Origin: Chitinophaga ginsengisegetis
GTDB taxonomy: Bacteria > Bacteroidota > Bacteroidia > Chitinophagales > Chitinophagaceae
Assembly: GCF_900168065.1 (NCBI RefSeq)
Contig: NZ_FUZZ01000001.1
Location: 3,406,623 to 3,470,622, forward strand
Direction: 5' to 3'
DNA: 64,000 nt
Part shown: piece after piece, positions 29,601 through 36,023 of the stretch
Numbering within the stretch: the first letter of the stretch is position 1
Layout: each line of letters opens with the position of its first letter
Notes under the pieces: generated by a model
The model's input: only the letters and a program-made list of their open reading frames with translations
Database searches by the model: none
Told to the model about the DNA's origin: nothing
Translations under genes and position numbers: made by a program

Positions 29601-29717
29601 AGGAATAGCTGAGCCATCTGCGGCATCAGTGACTCTCCCTGTTACTGTGCGGCTTTGCGCATAGACCTGCCCGCCCAGAAATAGCACGGACAAGAGGAGA
29701 AATAGTACTTTCCTCAT
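26625..29717 (-). CDS. SusC/RagA-family TonB-dependent receptor, pair 3
   Basis: A 1030-residue outer-membrane transporter. It shows a signal peptide, a carboxypeptidase-regulatory-like domain (TGRVTDAADGSAIPGANIQIKG...FIGFEAKEV), LDEVVVTGY, a plug with the ATALYGSRGSNGVVVITT signature, and the beta barrel. The frame allows an ATG at 29723, but the GCTTATG context shared with the other two susC genes favours the ATG at 29717. It is paired with susD 3 and has its own terminator, so it is a third independent unit. Confidence 0.95.
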   Translation of the reverse strand: MRKVLFLLLSVLFLGGQVYAQSRTVTGRVTDAADGSAIPGANIQIKGTTKGTVTNPEGAYTIQVDANATLIVSFIGFEAKEVPVGTAATLNVKLKTDSKSLDEVVVTGYTVEKKINSTIAASSINGAKINNVALPDVNQMLQGNAPGVAVSTNSGQPGAKTEVRIRGIGSISASNSPLYVVDGVIISSGDFTQNTPSQDVIANLNPADIENVTILKDASATALYGSRGSNGVVVITTKTGKKGVSRINFNAKYGFQDLSHGIDMMNATELLAYQREAMKNATKKDGTPLFTAEQILANRPNSLTNINTDWMDEAFRTGKTQSYGINASGGNDKTQFYASGDYFKQQGILIGSDFSRYSGRLNVDHKFNEKFDLSVKVNGSYTDQRSASAGNSYSSPLMGALANSPFIPSRDENGNPYNGYTAGQPGTTSWAGFADIPSSYRPVLRGGNFVSTVNSNYNRSNNTQTVFNAALGYNIIDGLRFVVKGNAELTNIREKQWTSPDSYDGRNYGGYLYNVNTNMALYTTQQLLTYNFNLGKDHSFRLLAGNEYSFQNRVWNYGAKNGFPNGQAQVPDAGSQYFDMAGDETSYAFQGILAKADYDYKSKYFLSGSFRRDGSSRFPKDNRYGNFYSVGAAWRITEEEFTKNLSWLNDLKLRSSYGIMGNAEGLGDYPYQPLYSLVGAYDGGSVAYLKQPGNMALSWEKQNLYDVGLDISVLKKRLYGSVGYYDKRSSALLMQLPLSMTSGFDVMTMNVGKMLNQGFEVTLGGIPVSTKNFQWTSDLNFATLKNRILSLGGQQFIPAGSRQRIEVGMPFGSWYMPVWTGVDPATGAATWEGADGKPTSDYNSAVRKYVGQALPKITGGFTNKFTYKEFDLSVFITFSAGNKAYNYNRSFLESDGNNTTGNQAKDAGSHWEKPGDIADRPKVIWGNGTNSNASSTRYLEDISYVRLRNLSLGYNLPKSTLSRLKMQGLRVYAQAENLFTLTGYKGWDPDMSTNPISPTSTASPATTNAGTDFYRYPTSRVITFGISVGL

Positions 29718-29876
29718 AAGCATGATTTTGTTTCCTTAACCTTAAAAAATAATCCTCATTATCAAGACCCGTAAGCCTTAATTCAATTGGTTCCCGTTAA
29801 ATAAGCAGTTGGTGAAATTGTGATTGGATACTTAAAGCTGGAGTAGGTAAAACGGTACAGTGATATTGACCATAAA

Positions 29877-29948
29877 TTAAACAATTGACCTCTTCTCTTG
29901 CAATTTATTCAATAAATCGCAAGCAGAAGTAATCAACTTCTTCCTCAT
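29877..29948 (-). other. Short leader frame with susC-type start
   Basis: The 23-codon frame starts MRKKLITSACDLL. Its upstream bases, GGAAACTGCTTATGAGGAAG, match the start region of susC 3. It could be a leader peptide or the remnant of a lost susC gene. There is no proof of translation. Confidence 0.3.
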
Positions 29949-30159
29949 AAGCAGTTTCCTTAGCAAATTTTCAACCAGCCCCAAATATAATAATTCTTAA
30001 CAAAAAGTTAAGCTTGGAAAGTTCCCGATAACGTTTAGGTAACATCTTTTTAACACCTCATTAACATATAATTCTCATAACTAATACGTAAGGGCATAAA
30101 AATGAAACAAGCGGCAAGAATACCGCCTGTGCTCATCAACCAAAATCTAAATCGAGATT

Positions 30160-30190
30160 AAAGTTGCCCCGCATAACTGCGGGGCGAATG
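30160..30190 (-). terminator. Terminator-like hairpin after the transposase-like gene
   Basis: The perfect stem GCCCCGC (30166-30172) / GCGGGGC (30179-30185) has a 6-base loop, 11 bp beyond the stop. The downstream T run is weak (AACTTTAAT). Confidence 0.6.
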
Positions 30191-30196
30191 TTTTTA

Positions 30197-30886
30197 TCAG
30201 GAAAGGGTAAGCGGATATGTTTTTAACAACTCCAGCAATACCATAAAGAGATCATCATTGCGATGATTAAACCGGTATTCACACTCTTTCAGGTGTAAAT
30301 AAGCAGTGTTCCGGTTCAGCCCCTTGAACTTAGCCAGGCGATGCTTGGTTAAGCCCCAGAAAGCATCCACGTCATCCATCTGATGCGTGTCGGAAGTTTG
30401 CCCCAGCCGGTATAAACGGTACTGACCGAGATCTACCAATCCATTGAACCGGCGCAAACGTTCTGTAGCTACCTGCGTTTCCAATACGGAACGCCCGCGG
30501 GTAGCCGCATGAATCATTGACCGGCTTACGTCCGGGAGAATTTCGGTGTGTAACCTGTCTGAGGATCTGCAGATGCCGAAGATTACCGGCTTAACAATCC
30601 GGTCTACTTCCGGCTTTACCGCCACCAGCGTGTCGCTGTCGTGGTCGGAGGTAAGGTCACTTTGCCGGGGTTCGTACGTTAACACTGGAACGGGCACAGG
30701 ATGCTGCGTTTCACAGTATCGCGCAATCTGGTGTCGTAGCTTCTTCAGGTAGCTGTTAATAGTTACCCTGCTTACACCGCTGATATTCGCTATCTGGGTC
30801 GCAGTAAGATCATCGGCAAACAGCCGCAGGATCTCCTTAAATTTGCGCTCGGATAAATGAGCGCCCTTTAAGTACTTATTTTTCAT
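30197..30886 (-). CDS. IS1595-like transposase relative, apparently catalytically dead
   Basis: A 229-residue protein with an N-terminal helix-turn-helix (about 27-55, LTATQIANISGVSRVTINSYL). The C-terminus is the IS1595/ISXO2-type tail (about 174-225: AFWGLTKHRLAKFKGLNRNTAYLHLKECEYRFNHR). Where active relatives carry their acidic residues and Asn, this protein differs. The first Asp block is missing between residues 90 and 100, the YSDKW-like block is replaced by SVLETQVATERLRRFNGL, and the Asn before FWG has become Asp (DDVDAFWG). No terminal inverted repeats were seen around it. It is either an old element remnant or a domesticated DNA-binding protein. The intact frame and its own terminator favour a kept gene. 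Confidence 0.72.
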   Translation of the reverse strand: MKNKYLKGAHLSERKFKEILRLFADDLTATQIANISGVSRVTINSYLKKLRHQIARYCETQHPVPVPVLTYEPRQSDLTSDHDSDTLVAVKPEVDRIVKPVIFGICRSSDRLHTEILPDVSRSMIHAATRGRSVLETQVATERLRRFNGLVDLGQYRLYRLGQTSDTHQMDDVDAFWGLTKHRLAKFKGLNRNTAYLHLKECEYRFNHRNDDLFMVLLELLKTYPLTLS

Positions 30887-31063
30887 GAACTATGTGGTTA
30901 GAATGGCGTATTAAACCTCATACTTTTTCATTATAATACCCCCCCTTTTTTTACAAGCGGCTATAAGGGTATGTGAATGCTGCCCACTAGATCATTTCAG
31001 CTTTATTTTTTGTCCATTTTAGCTAAATATTTAGCATCCACTGCGGTTTCCTGACACTAAAAA
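30887..31063. promoter_or_regulatory. Upstream region of transposase-like gene
   Basis: On the minus strand an A7G7 run (plus-strand C7 at 30939-30945, T7 at 30946-30952) lies about 53-66 bp before the start codon. A 14-bp perfect palindrome GCTAAATATTTAGC occupies 31022-31035. No clear promoter box is seen. Confidence 0.45.
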
Positions 31064-31116
31064 GCCACCGGGGCAAACAGAAAGCATGAAAAACACGCCC
31101 TGTCAGCCCCGGTGGC
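31064..31116 (-). terminator. Terminator of the RND exporter gene
   Basis: GCCACCGGGGC and its perfect complement form an 11-bp stem. The 31-base loop can fold further (ACAG/CTGT and GCGTG/CATGC). TTTTT follows on the minus strand. Confidence 0.82.
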
Positions 31117-31139
31117 CCTGATATTATTATCTTTATAAA

Positions 31140-33548
31140 CTACTCCTGATCGCTGATCCCCAACTCTTTTATGTCAATATCTTCTTCCTCATCCAGCGGC
31201 TTCCACAACTCTTTCTTCTTCGCTTTCTTCAACAATGCCTTTTCCATCCACAACAGCAAAGCCGGCAAAATGGTCAGATTCGTAATCATCGCTATCACCA
31301 GTGTCAGGGAAGTGAGCCAGCCCAATGCTTTCGTACCGCCAAATTCTGAAAAACTGAAAATCATGAAGCCGGCAAACAGGATGGCAGATGTATAAATAAT
31401 ACTCAACCCTGTTTCATGGATCGTTTGCTTCACTGTAGCACTGATATCCAAATCATGACGTGGCAATTCCTGTTTAAAATTAACCAGGAAACGGATCGTA
31501 ACGTCAATGGCTATACCAAGCGCCACGCTAAATACCAACACTGTAGATGGTTTCAACGGAACACCTATCCATCCCATCACACCGGCAGTAACCACCAGCG
31601 GAATCACGTTTGGAATCAATGATATGATGAGCATCCGCCACGAACGGAACAGGTACAGCATACAAATCATAATTAACACGAAAGCAAGGATAACGCTCTC
31701 CATCAGCCCGTTAATAATGAAGCGGGTACCCTCCTGGAAAATCACGCTGGTACCGGTAAACGTAACCTTGTAATGCGCCGTATCAAAAATGGCGGTTACC
31801 TTAGGCTGTAAGGAATCCAGCAATACCGGCAGTTTCTGCGATCCCACATCTTTCATATTCACACTCAGCCTGGCCACCTGCCTGGTACTGTCCATAAAGG
31901 AAGAAACCAGTTTTGAAAAGGTAGAAGCCGGCCCGGCAGTATTGCCGCCCTTCATGCGCAGGTAAGGCGCCAGGAATCCCAGATCAAACTGATTAGGCAC
32001 CGCAAAGTTGGAGCTGTCTCCATTATAATACGCCTGCTTGGCAAACTTAATCCCTTCCACTACCGACAACGGACGACCGAAATCAGGCTGTGCGGCAATC
32101 AGCTGTGTCAGCTCATCCAGCTTATTCAGCGTTTGCAGGTTGATCACACCATTCTTCTTTTTCGTATCCACTGCAATTTCCAGCGGCATCACCCCTTTGA
32201 AATTCGTTTCCAGGAACTTCAGATCCGTATACAATTTATCGGTATGCGGAATATCATCCAGCATATATCCTACAGATTGCAAACGCCCCATTCCCACAAT
32301 GGCCACTATCACCAGCGCAACAGTTACCCCATATACCCACGGCCGGTATTTAAACACCAGCGTAGTCAGAAAATCAAGTATCGCCCCAAAGAAACGGTTA
32401 TCCAGGTAAGTAGTATGCTTGCTCTTTGGCGCAGGTAAATAACTTAAAACAGATGGCAGGAAAATAAAAGAGATCAGGAAGATGAACATGATATTCAACC
32501 CTGCTACTACACCAAACTCTTTCAGAAGAGCACTGTTGGTAAAACAGAACACTCCAAAACCAATGGCAGCGGTAAGATTGGTAAACAGGGTTACAATCCC
32601 CATCCGCTGTATCATATGCACTAATGCCCTCGTTTTATTGGCGTCTTTGGCATATTCCGTATGGTATTTACTCAGGAAGTATACACAGTTGGGAATCCCT
32701 ATCACCACTATCAGCGAAGGGATAATTCCGGTAAGCAAGGTAATTTTATATCCCATCAGTACAATAGTGCCCACCGACCAGATTACGCCGATAGCCACTA
32801 CAATCATCGACATCAATACGGCGCCAAATGAACGGAAGAACAGGAACAGGATCAAACCGGTTAACAGGAAAGATATTTTCAGGAACAGCTTCAGCTCATC
32901 TGCCACCTTAACGGCCATGGCTGTACGAATAAGGGGCAAACCACTCAAATGTACTTCTGTATGCTGTTTCTCCTGGAAAGCATTGGCCAGCTTCGTGATC
33001 TCGTTCACTACTGCCGTACGTTTCGGGGAATTAAACACATCCTTGTTTACATAAATAGCCATGAGGTAAGCATGGGTATCCGGGTTGTACAGCAATCCCT
33101 TGTAAAAAAGGAGCGTGTTAAAAACACGGGATAAACTATCAATCACCACCTGGTTTGTCAAATCGCCCTGGAAAAGTAAATTAGCCTCCAGCTTCTGCGT
33201 GCTGTCGTTCTTCACCAGGTTGATAGCCATCGGCACACTCATAATATTCTCCACCGCAAACACATTCTTCATGTCCTTGTTCAGCTGAACATAGTCCTTG
33301 AAAAAATCTGCCTGGAAAAATTTATCCGTTTGTACAGCGAGCATAAGCACATTCCCATCTCCACCAAACTTCTTCTTGAACTCCTGGAATTCAAGAAACT
33401 TCTGGTTATCATGAGGTATACTGGACACATACTCGTATGACATTTGTACCTTACTGGCAAAATAACCCATCACGCCGGTACCGGCAAGCAGTAAAAGAAG
33501 AAGCAATAATCGATATTTTAGCACAAAGCCTGCTAAACGTTGCCACAT
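31140..33548 (-). CDS. RND-superfamily exporter (MMPL/HAE2 type)
   Basis: An 802-residue inner-membrane protein with two repeats of one transmembrane helix, a periplasmic domain and a five-helix bundle. The second helices of the bundles show the RND pattern (GVIWSVGTIVLMGYKITLL and the later VALGIAIDVTIRFLVN with an Asp in the membrane). The MMPL/HAE2 type commonly moves lipids or hydrophobic molecules without the periplasmic adaptor and outer-membrane channel of AcrB systems. No adaptor gene is present, which fits. The C-terminal tail is acidic (DEEEDIDI). Substrate unknown. Confidence 0.9.
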   Translation of the reverse strand: MWQRLAGFVLKYRLLLLLLLLAGTGVMGYFASKVQMSYEYVSSIPHDNQKFLEFQEFKKKFGGDGNVLMLAVQTDKFFQADFFKDYVQLNKDMKNVFAVENIMSVPMAINLVKNDSTQKLEANLLFQGDLTNQVVIDSLSRVFNTLLFYKGLLYNPDTHAYLMAIYVNKDVFNSPKRTAVVNEITKLANAFQEKQHTEVHLSGLPLIRTAMAVKVADELKLFLKISFLLTGLILFLFFRSFGAVLMSMIVVAIGVIWSVGTIVLMGYKITLLTGIIPSLIVVIGIPNCVYFLSKYHTEYAKDANKTRALVHMIQRMGIVTLFTNLTAAIGFGVFCFTNSALLKEFGVVAGLNIMFIFLISFIFLPSVLSYLPAPKSKHTTYLDNRFFGAILDFLTTLVFKYRPWVYGVTVALVIVAIVGMGRLQSVGYMLDDIPHTDKLYTDLKFLETNFKGVMPLEIAVDTKKKNGVINLQTLNKLDELTQLIAAQPDFGRPLSVVEGIKFAKQAYYNGDSSNFAVPNQFDLGFLAPYLRMKGGNTAGPASTFSKLVSSFMDSTRQVARLSVNMKDVGSQKLPVLLDSLQPKVTAIFDTAHYKVTFTGTSVIFQEGTRFIINGLMESVILAFVLIMICMLYLFRSWRMLIISLIPNVIPLVVTAGVMGWIGVPLKPSTVLVFSVALGIAIDVTIRFLVNFKQELPRHDLDISATVKQTIHETGLSIIYTSAILFAGFMIFSFSEFGGTKALGWLTSLTLVIAMITNLTILPALLLWMEKALLKKAKKKELWKPLDEEEDIDIKELGISDQE

Positions 33549-33588
33549 AAGGATTTCCTTTTTAGTAATGGGCGTAAAGGTAATTAAA

Positions 33589-33730
33589 ATAGCTATTAGC
33601 TGTTAACAGACCGCGATGAGCCGACTCCTTTTAGCTGCCAGCTGTCAGGTTTTAGCTTTTAGCCGTTCAATCCCTTCGTTTGTGTAACTTGCATTCCGGT
33701 TTCTTTCACTAACTGCTAACAGCAAAAGCC
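33589..33730. repeat. AGCTTTTAGC-type palindromic repeat, family B, copy 2
   Basis: Between the divergent RND and recO genes. A left arm TTTTAGCTTTTAGCCGTTC (33649-33669) faces AACTGCTAACAGCAAAAGCC (33711-33730). An extra arm TAGCTATTAGCTGTTAACAG lies at 33589-33608. The centre shares GTTTCTTTCACT with the reverse complement of copy 3. Confidence 0.6.
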
Positions 33731-33738
33731 AGGAAAAA

Positions 33739-34476
33739 TTGCTTCACAAAACACGCGGCATCGTATTACGCACGGTAAAGTATGGCGACACCAGCCTGAT
33801 CGTGAGTATATTTACTGAACTCTTCGGGGTGCAATCGTATATTGTGAACGGCGCCCGTTCTTCCAAACCCAAAGCTGCCAAAGGCAACCTGCTGCAACCC
33901 GGTAATATCCTGGAACTGGTGGTATATCACAACGAAATTAAAAACCTCCAGCGCATATCCGAATACAAACTGGGATATCTGTATAACGCTGTACACCTGA
34001 ATGTGGTGAAAAATACGGTGGCCCTTTACATGATAGAACTCCTGCAGAAATGCCTGAAACAACCGGAGCAACAAACCGATCTCTATTTCTTTACAGAAAA
34101 TATCCTGCAGCTGCTGGACATCTCCGGCCTGCCGGTGGTGGCAAACCTGCCGTTATATTTTACGCTGAAAATGGGGGAGCACCTGGGTTTCCGGCTCAAT
34201 GGAAGATTTTCTGAATATACTCCTTATCTCGATTTGCAGGAAGGCACCTTCTCTGACCTGCCGCCACACCACGCCCATCACCTCGACACGCACAGCAGCG
34301 AATTAACAGACCAGCTGTTTCAATGCACAGCAGTAGAGCACCTGGCGGCAATTACGATGAATAAAGAAAGAAGAAGAAAATTACTGTATGCGTACCTGGA
34401 ATTTTTCCGGCTGCACTTACCCGATTTTACGGAGATGCATTCCCCGCCTATTTTACATGAGATTCTGGATGCCTGA
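33739..34476 (+). CDS. recO: DNA repair protein RecO
   Basis: Mediator of the RecFOR pathway that loads RecA on SSB-coated DNA. The 245-residue protein begins with the OB-fold domain (KTRGIVLRTVKYGDTSLIVSIFTELFG). The helical C-terminal domain follows. No zinc-finger cysteine cluster is evident, which is usual for many Bacteroidota RecO proteins. Translation appears to start at TTG (33739), closely preceded by AGGAAAAA, since no ATG lies in frame before the conserved start. Its last 29 bp overlap the convergent hydrolase gene. Confidence 0.92.
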   Translation: MLHKTRGIVLRTVKYGDTSLIVSIFTELFGVQSYIVNGARSSKPKAAKGNLLQPGNILELVVYHNEIKNLQRISEYKLGYLYNAVHLNVVKNTVALYMIELLQKCLKQPEQQTDLYFFTENILQLLDISGLPVVANLPLYFTLKMGEHLGFRLNGRFSEYTPYLDLQEGTFSDLPPHHAHHLDTHSSELTDQLFQCTAVEHLAAITMNKERRRKLLYAYLEFFRLHLPDFTEMHSPPILHEILDA

Positions 34477-35272
34477 TCTGCTGCCCCAGCCTGGCCGCCT
34501 TTGCGCCATCTTCTGTAAAAAACTTCAGGTCTACCGTATTCCCATCAAAAACAGCGTAGGAAAAGTAATTCAGCCAATCGCCCAGGTTGATATACCTGCT
34601 GCCATTGGATAAGGGAATATCGAGGGGCAGATGCCGGTGTCCGTAGATAAAATAATCGAAATGTTCTTTTTGCAGCACTTCTTTGCTGTAGATAGCCAGC
34701 CACTCATTTTCCGCTCCCAGAAAGTGTTCCAGCTCCTGCCCGGTGGCAGAGCGGCTTTTACGGCTGAAATAATTGGCAAGTGCAATGCCCCATGCCGGGT
34801 GGATAGCAGAAAACATCCAGCGGCAAAACGGGTTTCTGAAAACTTTTTTCAGCATCTTATAACCGTGATCGCCGGGGCCCAAACCATCACCATGGCCTAT
34901 ATAAAACCGTTTAGTGCCAATGGTATAGGTTTGCGGCTCATAGTACACCGGGATATTCAGCTCTTCTTCAAAATATCCATCCATCCACATATCATGGTTA
35001 CCAATGAAAATAGAGATACCGATCCCTTTGTCGCTTAGCGCTGCCAGCTTTCCTAAAATGCGGGTATATCCTTTGGGAATAACATGTTTATATTCAAACC
35101 AGAAATCAAAGATATCACCTACCAGGAAAATATGCTGCGCGTCGGGTTCCACCTGCTCCAGCCATTGCAGGAGCAGTTTTTCACGCTCCCTGCTGGCGGC
35201 AGGATTGGGAGCGCCAAGATGAAAATCGGAGGCAAAATATATTTTCTTATTGGCCGGTAATGCAATATCCAT
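34448..35272 (-). CDS. LpxH-like UDP-2,3-diacylglucosamine diphosphatase
   Basis: A 274-residue calcineurin-type metallophosphoesterase. The metal-binding motifs appear in order: SDFHLG (residues 15-20), GDIFDFW, GNHDMW, GHGDG and the C-terminal YGHRH. This combination is characteristic of the LpxH family, which makes lipid X in lipid A synthesis at the inner-membrane surface. Bacteroidota carry more than one LpxH-like protein, so the exact substrate is inferred and I give no symbol. It is convergent with recO and upstream of a family B palindrome. Confidence 0.87.
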   Translation of the reverse strand: MDIALPANKKIYFASDFHLGAPNPAASREREKLLLQWLEQVEPDAQHIFLVGDIFDFWFEYKHVIPKGYTRILGKLAALSDKGIGISIFIGNHDMWMDGYFEEELNIPVYYEPQTYTIGTKRFYIGHGDGLGPGDHGYKMLKKVFRNPFCRWMFSAIHPAWGIALANYFSRKSRSATGQELEHFLGAENEWLAIYSKEVLQKEHFDYFIYGHRHLPLDIPLSNGSRYINLGDWLNYFSYAVFDGNTVDLKFFTEDGAKAARLGQQIRHPESHVK

Positions 35273-35285
35273 TCTTAAAATTATG

Positions 35286-35373
35286 AAGCTTTTAGCTTTT
35301 AACAGTTAACCTTCAGTGAAAGAAACGATACATCGCCCAGGCACTGAAAGTTAACAGCTAAAGACTAAAAGCC
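35286..35373. repeat. AGCTTTTAGC-type palindromic repeat, family B, copy 3
   Basis: The left arm AAGCTTTTAGCTTTTAAC (35286-35310 with the following AGTTAAC) pairs with GTTAACAGCTAAAGACTAAAAGCC at 35350-35373. The pairing continues inward through TTCAGTG/CACTGAA, leaving about 23 unpaired bases. It is the best-formed copy of the family and lies between two same-strand genes. Confidence 0.7.
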
Positions 35374-35379
35374 ATTTAT

Positions 35380-36015
35380 TTATTCGTCTACTAAAAATAC
35401 GTATACTTCTTTGGGACCATGAATCCCCACCACCAGTGTTTTCTCGATATCTGCGGTACGACTGGGACCTGTTGCAAAGGATATTGCCGATGGGATATCG
35501 TTACCGTATTTATCTTTCAGCTTATTAAGCGCATCCTTCAGGTCAAATACCAACTGGTGCGTATAGGCTACCACGATATGCACTGGTGCATATACCGGTA
35601 AGGCCCTGCCACTGGGTTGCGCGGAACTCAGCACCAATGTTCCGGTGCGGGCTACCAGGTATTCACAATCCGTGATGGCAGCATCTGCTTCGTGCATAGT
35701 GCCCTGGTTCAATACTGGTAATTCCTGCTGATGAATTATTTTCAGCAGGGCAGGAGTCTGACAAAACACATTGTGCCATTCTTTGTGTTCACAAAGCGCA
35801 CGAAGGCTATCCATCAACTCACCTTTCCCTGTACAGTAAACAAACTTTCCCTGCAACCGGGTAAATTCTTCTGCAAACTTTAATTCCAGGCTCTCGTTCT
35901 CGGTTCTGAAAACAGACGAGTTGCCCTCCGAATTCGGGAAGGGCAACTGTACTGACTGACTTAACGCATTCCGTACTCTCTTCAGAATATTTTCCTTAGC
36001 AGGAGAAATCTTCAT
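35380..36015 (-). CDS. LUD-domain protein (LutC/YkgG type)
   Basis: A 211-residue protein of the LUD superfamily, related to LutC, which takes part in L-lactate oxidation in other bacteria. Typical blocks are the AITDCEYLVARTGTLVLSS strand region and the C-terminal AISFATGPSRTADIEKTLVVGIHGPKEVYVFLVD. lutA and lutB are absent here, so a lactate role is doubtful. It starts 8 bp after the ftsH stop. The order rsfS-ftsH-LUD is often seen in Bacteroidota, which suggests an envelope or stress link rather than lactate use. Confidence 0.88.
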   Translation of the reverse strand: MKISPAKENILKRVRNALSQSVQLPFPNSEGNSSVFRTENESLELKFAEEFTRLQGKFVYCTGKGELMDSLRALCEHKEWHNVFCQTPALLKIIHQQELPVLNQGTMHEADAAITDCEYLVARTGTLVLSSAQPSGRALPVYAPVHIVVAYTHQLVFDLKDALNKLKDKYGNDIPSAISFATGPSRTADIEKTLVVGIHGPKEVYVFLVDE

Positions 36016-36023
36016 ATCACTAT

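Larger units (their letters stand above)
29718..30196. promoter_or_regulatory. Leader of susC 3 with a decayed susC-like start
   Basis: A 479-bp region without a full gene. On the minus strand TATATTTG (29982-29989) is a candidate -7 box. At 29948 a second GCTTATGAGGAA copy opens a 23-codon frame that ends at 29877. It resembles the susC leader and start but not the rest of the gene. A GCGG/CCGC hairpin near 30110-30128 and the terminator of the transposase-like gene lie at the right end. Confidence 0.5.

Noticed and set aside
30197..30886. Active insertion sequence
   Set aside because: Catalytic residues appear lost, and no terminal inverted repeats or target duplication were seen on either side.
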